A stretch of 64,000 bases of DNA from DALYLB01 sp033763135 (lineage in GTDB: Bacteria; Acidobacteriota; Blastocatellia; RBC074): assembly GCA_033763135.1 (NCBI GenBank), contig JANRKY010000294.1:12981-76980 (forward strand), given 5' to 3'. Below, piece by piece: positions 36,592 through 48,429 of this stretch (position 1 is its first letter; each line of letters starts with the position of its first letter). Made by a program: the position numbers and the translations under genes. The notes beneath the pieces were generated by a model, which did not search any database, had not been told where the DNA came from, and was given only the letters and a program-made list of their open reading frames with translations.

Positions 36592-38541
36592 TCATCGTCG
36601 CGGGCCGTAGATCGGTTGTGGTTTGCCGACTTCGAGCGCGCCCAGGTCGGGCGCCTTGCCGCTGAAGTCATCGTTGAGGTTGGGCAGGCGGCAGCCGGCG
36701 TCCACGGCGGCGCTGCCCGGCTTCAGGCGAAAATCCATGTCGCCGACTTCATAGACCTTGTGCGGCTGGGCGGGATCCGGCGGTCGCACGTTGAAGAAGA
36801 TGTCGTAATCCACCAGCCGGCCGTGCGCTTCCTGGCCCGTCGCGCGCTGAAACTCGGCCAGCGTGCGAAAATTCTGCGGGTCGGTATTCGTCAGGGCGTA
36901 ATCACGCATCACGCCATTGGCCGGAGCCTTCCACACGATCTGAGGCTTGTCGTTCGCGTTCAGCCGCCAGCCGTTGTAATCGAACGAGGAATACGACGTG
37001 TAGGTCAGACTGCCCAGCACCGGCTTGTCGGGATGGTTCGTCCCCATCATCAGATTGTTGCGATAGTGCGAGTTGGAATAGCCGCGCGCGTTGCTGTTCT
37101 CGGCGATGAACGTGTTGTGATAGATGAGCACGCCCGCCGGATTGGCGCCGCCGGTCTTGATCGCGCCGCCCATGGGCACCGAGTACGCGATGTTGCGATA
37201 GAAATAGGTCGGGCCGCCGAACACCGGCTGCCCGCTGTATCCGTGCTGCGCCGCGTTGAAACCGCGATTGCGGGCGACGCGAATGTTGTGAACGCCCCCG
37301 TCCGTCTCGACGAAATCGTCGATCATCAGATGGATGTCGTTGTTGTAGATGTCGATCGCCACGGCCTTGTGTTCCTGCTTTTCGGGCGGAATGCCGTAGG
37401 TGCTGATGCAGACGCCGTCGTGAAAGTAGGCGATGTAGTTGTGACAGATCACGTGGCCCTGTCCATAGACCTTGATCGCGTAATACGACTTGAGCTGGGT
37501 GGGCTTGTATTTGCCCCAGTGCGACCAGCCGATGATGCGGTTGCGGTCGTCGCGGCCGAGCACGACGTTGTCGGCGATATAGAAATTCTTCGAGCCTTCG
37601 TATTCGTTCATCACCGCGACGCCGACGTCTTCGATGCGGCAGTTGCGGACGACGAGACCGCTCGAACCGAGCAGCTCCTTGTGCCCGGCATAGAAGGCCA
37701 CGTCCGTGTTGCGAATGGTGAGGCCCTCGAAATAGTTGTAATCCGCGCCCATCACGTCGAACAGGCGAAAGCAGCCGTTGCCGTCGAAGATGACTTCGCC
37801 GTCGCCGGCGCCCTTGATGACGATGGGTTTTTCGGGCGTGCCGTCGCGCGTCAGGATGTATGCGCCGTCAAAGGGGACGCCGTACGGCGTGACGTAATCG
37901 AGCCGGTCGGCCTTGTACAGTCCGGCGTGAACCAGAATCACGTCTCCCGGCTGCACGGGGCGCGTGTGAACGACGTCCCAATCGCCGAGCCCGGGGCCGT
38001 AATAGGCCTCTTTCAGGCCTTTGAACGACGGCTCCTGCTTCGGGCCTTCGTAATCGGGCGGATAGACGTGCAGCGTGCGCCCGCCTCTGTATTCCTGCGG
38101 CACGCTGCGCGTCTTCACCGTGACCTGCTGCACGGATTTGCCGTTGACGCCGTCGGGATCGCTCATCGTGAAGCGGCATTCGTAGGCGGTCGCCTCTTCG
38201 ACATCGAGGATCGAGCCGGCGAACATGCGCGGCGTCCAGTATTCGAGGAATTCGCGCGCGCGCCAGACCTTTTCGTCGCCGATGCGCAGGAGCGGCATGG
38301 CTTCGCGCCACTGCGTTTCGCCCTGCTTCCGATACTGCACGGCGACCGCGGCGTTGCGGTTGTCGTCGCCGCTGATCTTCCATTCAAAACCGAGATTGTG
38401 AATCGTCGCCGGTTCGACGATGAATTCGCCTGCGGTGACCGCATTGCCGCTCTGCGCCCACGCCGGAGACGAGAGCAGGAGCAGGGCGAAAAGGAGAGCA
38501 GGGCAGGATGCCGACAACTTGCGGGGGCGTTGCAGTTTCAT
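36592..38541 (-). CDS. Exported right-handed beta-helix protein (pectate-lyase-like fold)
   Basis: 649 aa, with a signal peptide ending SSPAWAQ. An N-terminal beta-sandwich-like part (EFIVEPATIHNLGFEWKISG) is followed from about residue 190 by parallel beta-helix rungs: PIVIKGAGDGEVIFDGNGCF, YFEGLTIRNTDVAFYAG, GLVVRNCRIEDVGVAVMNEY and others. It ends in PDLGALEVGK, a motif usual at the end of such proteins. The family covers lyases and epimerases acting on polysaccharides; no catalytic set can be named from sequence. It heads a tight run with the cytochrome c-PQQ dehydrogenase, so oxidation of its product is a reasonable guess. Upstream, its frame is continuous with a GMC oxidoreductase remnant. 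Confidence 0.82.
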   Translation of the reverse strand: MKLQRPRKLSASCPALLFALLLLSSPAWAQSGNAVTAGEFIVEPATIHNLGFEWKISGDDNRNAAVAVQYRKQGETQWREAMPLLRIGDEKVWRAREFLEYWTPRMFAGSILDVEEATAYECRFTMSDPDGVNGKSVQQVTVKTRSVPQEYRGGRTLHVYPPDYEGPKQEPSFKGLKEAYYGPGLGDWDVVHTRPVQPGDVILVHAGLYKADRLDYVTPYGVPFDGAYILTRDGTPEKPIVIKGAGDGEVIFDGNGCFRLFDVMGADYNYFEGLTIRNTDVAFYAGHKELLGSSGLVVRNCRIEDVGVAVMNEYEGSKNFYIADNVVLGRDDRNRIIGWSHWGKYKPTQLKSYYAIKVYGQGHVICHNYIAYFHDGVCISTYGIPPEKQEHKAVAIDIYNNDIHLMIDDFVETDGGVHNIRVARNRGFNAAQHGYSGQPVFGGPTYFYRNIAYSVPMGGAIKTGGANPAGVLIYHNTFIAENSNARGYSNSHYRNNLMMGTNHPDKPVLGSLTYTSYSSFDYNGWRLNANDKPQIVWKAPANGVMRDYALTNTDPQNFRTLAEFQRATGQEAHGRLVDYDIFFNVRPPDPAQPHKVYEVGDMDFRLKPGSAAVDAGCRLPNLNDDFSGKAPDLGALEVGKPQPIYGPRR

Positions 38542-38829
38542 CGGAGTCTCAGAGTTCGTTGCGTTACTCGGATGCGGCCAATCCCAGTATAGACCGGTCA
38601 GCAGGCTGTGAAAAAGATCGGTGCCGTCGTCGTTGGAAAAATCGCGTCCGGCGAGTTCGGGGAAAAAGCCGGCGACATAAAACCCGAAATGGCTGGTCAG
38701 ATTGCGTCCGACCTGTCCGCTGCTGTTGGCGATGCCGTTCAGCAGCAGATGCCGCGCCGGTTCGATCGCGCTGCACGCCAGGACGAAGGCCCCCCTTTCA
38801 TTCGGGGCAATTGGGAAAATGGCCGGACT
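38542..38829 (-). pseudogene. GMC oxidoreductase internal fragment
   Basis: Reading the minus strand in the same frame as the beta-helix gene, the stretch gives GAFVLACSAIEPARHLLLNG, then IANSSGQVGRNLTSHFGFYV. This is the conserved middle of GMC (glucose-methanol-choline) oxidoreductases, where VLAAGAIESARLLL and NSSGQVGRNLMDH are typical. It is stopped at about 38830, has no FAD-binding start and no C-terminal catalytic histidine region. It appears to be the remainder of a gene cut at both ends, joined directly to the start of the beta-helix gene. Confidence 0.65.
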
Positions 38830-38882
38830 TCAGGAGCGCGCCGGCGGTTTCCCCACCTTCTTTGCGGCGCGCGACGGCCCGT

Positions 38883-41800
38883 TCAGAACGTGAAGCGGAC
38901 TTGCAGCTGCACGCGGCGATTGCCGCGCTTGGTGATGACCTTGCCGAAATTCTGGAGCGTCGTGTCGGTGAAGAAATATCCGCCCGTCGGATCGCAGACG
39001 TTGTTCACCGTGCCGCCGATGCCGTTGGGAACGCCATTGACGCGCACGCGGCAGTCGGTCTGCAGGGTCATATCGATGTCGCCCTGCGCGGAAGCGAACG
39101 CCTGATTGAAGATGTTGAATAATCCCGCGCGAAGCTGGATGTTTTTGCCTTCCCGGAAGCGGAAGTTCTTCATCAGGGTCATGTCGTGATTGTTGCGATT
39201 TGGCAGCCGCGCGTAATACGGCGATTGATAGGCGCCCGATTGCCCGAAGGCGGGGATCACGATCGCTGAAACGTCATAGAGCTTCTCGCCGACTTTCGCG
39301 CCGCTGCCGGCGATCTGCGGGTTTCGGAGCAGAATCGGCACGATGCCGCCCGTATTGACGGTGCCGGCGCCGGCGAAGGCATTTGTTCCGAACCACGCCT
39401 GCCAGGCGTTGGCCGCATTCAGGCCCGTGCCGGTCGCGCCGGTTTGTCCGCCCGAGAAGAAGATGCGCAGGGGGGCGCCGCTCTGGAAGCTCGAAATGCC
39501 GGACAACTGCCAGCCGTTCAGGACGCCGCCGGCGAACTTGTTGCCGCCGCGTTTGATCAGGCGCGGCAGGTTGTAGTTGTAATTGACCACGAAGTTATGG
39601 GTGCGGTCATAGGCTTGCACGCCGTACGAGCGATTGCGCGCATCGAGCGGATCGATGGTGCCGCCGTCGCCGCCGAGCAGGCCCAGCGCTTTCGAGAAGG
39701 TATAGGCCGCCGTGTAGGTCAGGTTGCCGCGCTGCCGCGCCAGCGTGAGCTGGCCGGAATGATATTGCGACGTGCCGACATACTCGCGAAAGTTGATAGC
39801 GTTGAAATCGGGGAACGGCAGCCGGCTGCGAAACGCGTCGGCCGAAAGCGCGATGCGGTGAATCGGGTTGGCGAGATTCGCGGCCGGGCCGGTCGCGGGC
39901 GTGATCGTGCCGCTCAACAGCGTGCCGAGCGGGACGACATTCAGATTGCGGACCTGCGGCAGATAGCGCACCGCGTTGCCGACATAGCCGACTTCGAGAA
40001 CGTTGCCCCACATCAGGCGACGCGCGATCGAAACGCTCTGGTTGGCCGTGCGCGTGATGTTGTTGCCTTCCGGGTTGAGCGACACGGGCGTGATCGAAAG
40101 CGGCACGCGCGCGAGGTCCACCTGATTCAGACGGTCGAGCGTCAGGTTCTGCACCCTGTCCTTGAAGGCGGTGGCGGCGGAATCGAAGCGCGCAATCGGA
40201 TTGATGTAGTTCGGGGCGTTCTGCAGCGCGGGCGAATACTGAAAATTGCCCGACGAACGGTTGTAGAACAGGCCATACCCGCCGCGCACCACGAAATTGC
40301 CCTTTTTGGACACATCCCACGCAAAGCTGAGACGCGGCGCGAGACGCGGCGCGGGATCCTCTACGATGCCCGGGATGGCCTCGCCGCGCGAGACGAGCTG
40401 GATGCCGTTCGGTCGCTGCAGATCGCCGTTGAGGAATGCGCCCGCGCCCCGCTGATATTTTGTCACGTCGAAAAACGTTTCGTAGCCGTTGCGCTCCTTG
40501 TTGTTCGGCATCGTGACGAAGCGCACGCCGTATTCGAAGGTGAGATGCGGTCTCGCCTTCCACGAATCCTGCGCATAGAGATCGAAGTTCCAGGCGCGGA
40601 ACTCGCCTTCGGGGGTGAGGTTCGACTGCTGCACCGATACCGGGCGGCCGACATACAGATTGCCGAAGGAGTTGCCCGTGCCGTTCGTCACGCCGCCCAG
40701 GACGATGCGTCCGTTGTATTGATTGCCGAGGTTCTGTTTCTTGTTGACCTGTTCGAGCAGGCCGCCGAATTTGTAGCTGTGCGCCCCCTTGATCTTGGTG
40801 ACGTTCGAATTGACCGAATAGCTGGAATTGAACGCAAACAGCGGCGTTTCGCCCTGATTGTTGCCGACAAAGGTCTGCGACAGGTTGTTGACGCCGGTCA
40901 CCTGCAACGTCGGCGCGCTCTTGCCCAGATAGCCGAAGGGCAGTTTCAGATTGCTCAGGCCCAGCGCCTGGGGCGAGACCTTGTCGTAATCGATGTAATC
41001 GTGAAAAAGCTTCAGCTTGCTGGCGCTGAAGACCACTTCCATCGTCAGCGTCGGATCGAAGACCGTCACCATATTGACCGCCGCCGAACGCCCGATATGA
41101 TCGCCGTTCGTATGACTGTACAGGTCGGTCATCGAAGACCGTCCCCACACGCCATAGGCGAACTCCTCGTCCTCTTTTTCGCGCGCCAGCCGCACGTACA
41201 GGTTTGTTCGGTCGCTGACCTTGTAATCCACGCGCAGCTTCATATCGCTGCGGTCGAGCGGGAGCGTTTCGCCCGTCACATAGTTGTATCGCTGATTCGG
41301 GTCGATGTAATTCGGCGCGGGGAACATCGTGTTGAGCATCGTCGGCCCCAGATTCGACGGGTCCTTGAATGGGGCGAGGTTGAAATTGTTCGAGACCAGG
41401 CTTTGGCCTACGGTGAAACCGGTTGGCGGATTGCGCGGCACGGTCAACGTGCGGTTCTGTCCGAGATAGGTCGTCGTGCATCCGGCGGGATTGCCGATGT
41501 TGGCGCAGGGCAGAAATTCGCTGAAATCGCCCTGTCGCTGCTTGAGCGTGGGGACGACCCCGAAGGCGATGTTCTGCGCATTGCGCTGGCGTTGATGTTC
41601 GAGGCCGTAGAAAAAGAACAGCCGATCCCGGAGTCTGTCGCCGCCGAGCGCGGAAGGAAGCCTGACCGGCCCGCCGATGTTGCCGCCCGTGTAGTATTGC
41701 GAATTGGCCGGACGCGGCAGCCTGGCGATGACGCGCGCGCGATCATTCGCGTTGAGATTCTGATTGCGCGCATATTCGTACAGGCTGCCGTGAAACTGCC

Positions 41801-42572
41801 TGCCGCCCGATTTCGTCACCGCGGTGACCTGCAGGGTGCTTGTGCCGAATTCCGCCGCATAATTGCTGGTCTGCACGCGAACTTCCTTCACCATGTCGTT
41901 GTTCGGCGTAATGATCGAACCGTTGTTGGCGCCGATGTCCTTGGTGATCGAGCCGTCGATGCTGATGTTGATGTTCTGGCCGCGCTGCCCGTTGACGCTG
42001 AAATTGTTGTTGGCGTTGCCTCCTTGCTGGAAGCCCGTGAAATCGAGCGTTTCGGCTTCGGGGCCGACGACGCCGGGCAGGATGCGCAGCAGTTCGAGGC
42101 TGCTGCGGGAGATCAGCGAGAGATTTTCAATCTGCGAGGACGTGATGGTGTAGGCCTTTTCGCCGGTTTCGGTCTGAATCTGCGCGGCTTCGCCCGTGAC
42201 GGTGACGGATTCGGTGGCGGCGCCGATCTCGAGCGAGATGCTCAGCCCGCGCGTCTCGCTCGGGCTGAGGGTCAGTCGGTTGAGCGAATAGGCTTTGAAC
42301 CCCGCGCTTTCGACCTTGAGGGTAAAGGCGCCGGGCGTGAGCGCCGCGAAGACAAACCCGCCTTCTTGATTGGTGGTGGCGGTGCGTTCGAGCAGGGTCT
42401 GTTCATCGCGCAACAGCACCTTCGCCCCGGGGACGACGGCGCCGCCGGGGTCGGTGACCGTGCCGCGCAGTTGCGCGCTGCCGCTGGTCTGGGCTGCCGC
42501 GGAACTCGCCAGCGAGACGCAGCAGAACGCGAACAAGGCATACAGCGCCAGCTTATGAATACACAGTTTCAT
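38883..42572 (-). CDS. TonB-dependent receptor with carboxypeptidase-regulatory-like domain (Oar-type), second copy
   Basis: 1229 aa. The start at 42572 (MKLCIHKLALYALFAF) was preferred over 42578 because GGAGG is then at normal spacing. After the signal peptide (ASSAAAQ) comes the regulatory-like domain (LRGTVTDPGGAVVPGAKVLL), a plug with TSSQIENLSLISRSSLELLR at about residue 145, and a long barrel ending VQLQVRFTF. It is of the same architecture as the receptor at 8466 but clearly diverged. It heads a seven-gene minus-strand block (beta-helix, cyt c-PQQ, pyruvyl transferase-like, PSD1, DUF1501), suggesting import of a product of envelope polysaccharide breakdown. The space to the next gene holds the GMC remnant. 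Confidence 0.92.
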   Translation of the reverse strand: MKLCIHKLALYALFAFCCVSLASSAAAQTSGSAQLRGTVTDPGGAVVPGAKVLLRDEQTLLERTATTNQEGGFVFAALTPGAFTLKVESAGFKAYSLNRLTLSPSETRGLSISLEIGAATESVTVTGEAAQIQTETGEKAYTITSSQIENLSLISRSSLELLRILPGVVGPEAETLDFTGFQQGGNANNNFSVNGQRGQNINISIDGSITKDIGANNGSIITPNNDMVKEVRVQTSNYAAEFGTSTLQVTAVTKSGGRQFHGSLYEYARNQNLNANDRARVIARLPRPANSQYYTGGNIGGPVRLPSALGGDRLRDRLFFFYGLEHQRQRNAQNIAFGVVPTLKQRQGDFSEFLPCANIGNPAGCTTTYLGQNRTLTVPRNPPTGFTVGQSLVSNNFNLAPFKDPSNLGPTMLNTMFPAPNYIDPNQRYNYVTGETLPLDRSDMKLRVDYKVSDRTNLYVRLAREKEDEEFAYGVWGRSSMTDLYSHTNGDHIGRSAAVNMVTVFDPTLTMEVVFSASKLKLFHDYIDYDKVSPQALGLSNLKLPFGYLGKSAPTLQVTGVNNLSQTFVGNNQGETPLFAFNSSYSVNSNVTKIKGAHSYKFGGLLEQVNKKQNLGNQYNGRIVLGGVTNGTGNSFGNLYVGRPVSVQQSNLTPEGEFRAWNFDLYAQDSWKARPHLTFEYGVRFVTMPNNKERNGYETFFDVTKYQRGAGAFLNGDLQRPNGIQLVSRGEAIPGIVEDPAPRLAPRLSFAWDVSKKGNFVVRGGYGLFYNRSSGNFQYSPALQNAPNYINPIARFDSAATAFKDRVQNLTLDRLNQVDLARVPLSITPVSLNPEGNNITRTANQSVSIARRLMWGNVLEVGYVGNAVRYLPQVRNLNVVPLGTLLSGTITPATGPAANLANPIHRIALSADAFRSRLPFPDFNAINFREYVGTSQYHSGQLTLARQRGNLTYTAAYTFSKALGLLGGDGGTIDPLDARNRSYGVQAYDRTHNFVVNYNYNLPRLIKRGGNKFAGGVLNGWQLSGISSFQSGAPLRIFFSGGQTGATGTGLNAANAWQAWFGTNAFAGAGTVNTGGIVPILLRNPQIAGSGAKVGEKLYDVSAIVIPAFGQSGAYQSPYYARLPNRNNHDMTLMKNFRFREGKNIQLRAGLFNIFNQAFASAQGDIDMTLQTDCRVRVNGVPNGIGGTVNNVCDPTGGYFFTDTTLQNFGKVITKRGNRRVQLQVRFTF

Positions 42573-43182
42573 TCTCATTCCTCCGAATGCGCCTGCTTAA
42601 AGGCGGGGCGATGTGCAAGTGATGGCGACAGTCAGCAGCAAGGCGGCCTCTCCTGATGCTGGCATCCCTGTCCCTCAACGACTGCCTCAGGAGACTGTCG
42701 TTGAGTTGAGGGATCGTATTGTTGTGCCCATTTCTGCCAGCGAGAGTGATGAACTACGGTCTCCTGCGGGAGAGAGGCGAACAGCCGCATGGGCTCCAAT
42801 CGCGGCGGCGCTATCAAAAAATGGCGGCGTCGCGGAAGAGTTGTCGGAAAATGCGAATCGTAACGTAGGTCTTCCTATGCGTAATGGCGGCGACAAATTA
42901 AAGCACAAGCTAATTCGCGTCAACCCCATTTCACTGCAAAAGGGGAATGCCGCGTTGGAGCGCCGGAATCAAGGCGTGGGAGGCCGAGTCTGGTCAGGAT
43001 GCCGAGACCATATGTGGGCCGAGGTCGCTGCGTTTTGCCGAACCCGCTATTGACGGACGTCGCTATTACTTCCGCGCGCCGTGGATTGCGTGGCTGACGA
43101 TGAGCCGGCGGGCGGCGCCGTCATCGGACCGGGCAGCCGCCTGCTTCGCTCGCGAACGGCTGCCGGCGCGGAGATCATTCGA
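42573..43182. other. 610-base stretch with no convincing gene; one 9-bp hairpin
   Basis: Open frames on both strands are short and mutually overlapping, and none reads like a protein. CTCAACGAC (42674-42682) pairs with GTCGTTGAG (42697-42705), a hairpin 100 bases before the receptor start. No B12-box or other riboswitch motif was found, although TonB receptors are often under one. Confidence 0.6.
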
Positions 43183-43722
43183 TTATCGTCGTCGGCGGCG
43201 TCCGGGACGCATGCGTTTGAGCGTCGACCAGGTGATGTCGGCGGTGGTGTGGGACAGCGCGCCCAGCCAGAGGCCGGCGAAGACGCCGTGGAAGTATTGC
43301 CGCTCCGTCTGGTCCCAGAACGTCACCAGGTCCTGCTGCAGGAGCGAGAACTCGTCCACCCAGGCGGTCTTCTCTCCGTGCACATACGCATTGCGAATAT
43401 AGAGGATCGTCGCGCCGAACGCCGAAAAGACGACCAGAAAATAGACGACCCGAATCACCGTCCCCAGCAGCGGCCCGTGCGAAAGCTTCGAACGATGAGA
43501 AAGCGCCGCCTGATAGGGTTTCCATAACAGCTTGAGCGGCCCCCAGCGCTGGTACGGCCGGCTGTTCAAATCCAGATCCGGGCCGAACATCAATCCCGCA
43601 AAGAGCATCGCGCCCGTCGCCAGGATCGAGATCAGGTGGTCCCCCCAGTACATCTCCGCCGCCAGAAATGTGAACGGCGTCAATGCATACGTGATCGCAT
43701 CATGTGTATTTGCATTCGGCAT
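43183..43722 (-). CDS. DUF2227-type membrane metal-binding protein
   Basis: 179 aa from the ATG at 43722 (MPNANTHDAITYALTPFTFL); the open frame goes further upstream but the family begins with M-P-x-x-x-T-H-D. There are four to five hydrophobic spans. Family landmarks are the N-terminal His-Asp pair, FGPDLDLNSRPYQRWGPLKL and LSHRSKLSHGPLLGTVIRV, and a late GALSHTTADI; the histidines and aspartates are thought to bind metal in the related YdjM/DUF457-type membrane hydrolases. Function is unknown. It is a single-gene unit beside a long palindrome at 43780. Confidence 0.82.
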   Translation of the reverse strand: MPNANTHDAITYALTPFTFLAAEMYWGDHLISILATGAMLFAGLMFGPDLDLNSRPYQRWGPLKLLWKPYQAALSHRSKLSHGPLLGTVIRVVYFLVVFSAFGATILYIRNAYVHGEKTAWVDEFSLLQQDLVTFWDQTERQYFHGVFAGLWLGALSHTTADITWSTLKRMRPGRRRRR

Positions 43723-43779
43723 GCGGGGGTAAATATCATGGATACGACTTGCGTTGCAAGAGTAAAACAGGAAGAGGGT

Positions 43780-44014
43780 CGAAAGGCAACAGATAAAAGA
43801 GAGGCCTCTTATAGCGCTTTGCAAATGCACGCGACCTGGATGTATGCGTCAGAAGAAGAAAAACGGAACAAACGGAAAAGACGGAACAAACGGAGCCTGC
43901 GATTGTAGGGCTCCGTTTGTTCCGTTATTTCCGTTTGTTCCGTTTTTCTTCTTCTTCTTGATTGCGGACCAGGTCGCATGCATTTGAAAACGGCTGTATG
44001 CCTGTTGCCTTTCG
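43780..44014. repeat. Nested palindromic element with 9-nt tandem units (CGGAACAAA type)
   Basis: Three pairs of arms are nested: CGAAAGGCAACAG at 43780 with CTGTTGCCTTTCG at 44002; an 18-base arm at 43822 with 43969 (17 of 18); and an inner array of CGGAACAAA/CGGAAAAGA units (from 43851) mirrored by TTTGTTCCG units (to 43958). It lies between the DUF2227 gene and htpX stop. Confidence 0.88.
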
Positions 44015-44030
44015 CCTTTTTGAGTTTGAA

Positions 44031-44882
<852 letters not shown>

Positions 44883-44985
44883 CGTGGCTCCTCAGGAAAT
44901 CATCCACGAACTCACACGAAGAGACACGAAGGGAAGCCTCTTCTTCGCGCTTCTTCGCGCGGCTTCGCGAATGAGATTTTCATTG

Positions 44986-45141
44986 GGCCTTGATCGTCGT
45001 TTCGGCCATAACGAGCGAGAAATCGCCACAGAGCCACGGAGGCACAGAGTCGAGAGCGGAGAAACTCCGGTTTTTCAGGCATTCTCCGCGCCTCTGTGGC
45101 CTGTCTCCCGTTCCATCGTGGCCGAATCGATGATCAAGGCC
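44986..45141. repeat. MITE-like palindrome, TTGATCGTCGTTTCGGCC family, copy B
   Basis: A 156-base element with 23-base ends: 44986-45008 and 45119-45141 match in reverse at 21 of 23 positions. The inside holds CCACAGAGCCACGGAGG mirrored by CGCCTCTGTGG. To its left at 44907 is a CACGAAGA-type tandem. Its left end shares TTGATCGTCGTTTCGGCCA exactly with copy A at 15969. Confidence 0.85.
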
Positions 45142-45184
45142 TTTCATTGCTTCCAGGCGTCGCCATGCAGCACGCCCGGATTTC

Positions 45185-45265
45185 TCACATTCCCCAAATA
45201 AAAAAGACCTTTTGCGCATTCTCCTCCATCCGAGGCGGCGCAAAAGGTCTCGATCCTTCAGCCAT
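45185..45265 (-). CDS. Possible 26-aa leader peptide overlapping the riboswitch terminator
   Basis: On the minus strand GGAGAGGAGA is followed by ATG and 26 codons (MAEGSRPFAPPRMEENAQKV, then FFIWGM). The frame runs through both arms of the terminator at 45196-45250 and stops just after the T-run. A ribosome on it would prevent the terminator hairpin. It could also be chance; no family exists for it. Confidence 0.35.
   Translation of the reverse strand: MAEGSRPFAPPRMEENAQKVFFIWGM
45196..45250 (-). terminator. Intrinsic terminator with T-run
   Basis: On the minus strand a perfect 13-bp stem (45238-45250 with 45205-45217) is followed directly by TTTTTTTATTT (45204-45196). This is a textbook factor-independent terminator, placed right after the probable riboswitch aptamer. 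Confidence 0.88.
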
Positions 45266-45279
45266 ATGTCTCCTCTCCG

Positions 45280-45400
45280 GAGGCCATACGCCCTTGCTGA
45301 CGAGCCGGATTGCTTGTCACTTGCAATCGTCCTGACGGCTCCATCAGACCACGCGGCATTTGCGCGATGGATGATCTACTCCCCTGATTCGATTCGGCGG
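45280..45400 (-). ncRNA. Probable manganese riboswitch (yybP-ykoY type)
   Basis: On the minus strand the conserved pieces of the yybP-ykoY aptamer appear in order: GGGGAGTAG (45384-45376), then GCCGTCAGGA, a stem-loop (GATTGC...GCAATC), CCGGCTCG, and CAGCAAGG (to about 45291). The distance from GGGGAG to GCAAG (about 92 bases) fits the family. The closing P1 stem is not obvious, which lowers confidence. The aptamer is followed by a terminator, the expected off-switch platform that Mn2+ would relieve. The first downstream gene, after 300 bases of repeats, is htpX and not a typical Mn exporter (mntP, TerC, TMEM165 or P-type ATPase). Confidence 0.6.
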
Positions 45401-45431
45401 CGCATTCGCTGCGCATCGCCGCAACGTTTCG

Positions 45432-45460
45432 AACATAACGAAACCCGACAAAACCGTCAA
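45432..45460 (-). promoter_or_regulatory. Candidate promoter of the riboswitch transcript
   Basis: On the minus strand TTGACG (45455-45460) is followed after 17 bases by TATGTT (45432-45437). It lies after the nrdJ stop and just before the aptamer, so the leader RNA has its own start. A GC-rich hairpin at 45493-45519 between it and nrdJ may end nrdJ transcription. Confidence 0.5.
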
Positions 45461-45527
45461 GTACCCGAATGTTACATTTGTGTTGCGAAGGGGCGGGGCA
45501 AGCCTTCCGCTCGCCCCGCGCTTCGCG

Positions 45528-47966
<2,439 letters not shown>

Positions 47967-48300
47967 AGTGCCTTTCCTTTTCCCTTGTCTTTCTCTACTT
48001 CGCTTTTTCCTTGCCATCGATCGATTGCCGGCGCCGGCCGGTCGATCCATCATCCTGCCTTATCAACTGAATCCATGAAAATAGCGTTCGCCGGACGCAG
48101 TCCAGCCTGCATGCATGTATGAATGTGTAGTTTGAGCAGCCAAAGATTCGGGCCGACGGAGCTTGCCGACCCTACGGGGGGAGTCGTCGCAAGGGACACT
48201 TCGACACATCAAGACTCGCATCGCTCGTGAAATGAAACACACACCCAAAAGAGCGATCAAGTCGCTGCAAATGTACATCGTTGTGGGCTGAACGCGGCAG

Positions 48301-48356
48301 AATATAGGGCACTACATACAGAGTTGTCAACGGCATTTCTCACCTATATCTTGTGG
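48301..48356 (-). promoter_or_regulatory. nrdJ promoter with NrdR-like box
   Basis: On the minus strand TTGACA (48325-48330) and TATATT (48301-48306) are 18 bases apart. Just upstream, on the plus strand, CACCTATATCTTGTGG (48341-48356) matches the NrdR box pattern (ACACTATATATTGTGT) at most central positions. A weaker match overlaps the -10. The leader to the nrdJ ATG would be about 330 bases. Little is recognisable in that leader apart from a GGGTCGGCAAGCTCCG stretch. Confidence 0.5.
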
Positions 48357-48429
48357 TATGGCGTAAATGCTGGCGGACAAAAGCGATATTTTTCTGAGGT
48401 GATTCTTGAAGTTTCAAGAATGGGACAGT

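Noticed and set aside
47967..48300. Cobalamin riboswitch in the nrdJ leader
   Set aside because: Class II reductase genes can have one, but no B12-box-like segment was found on the minus strand of the leader.
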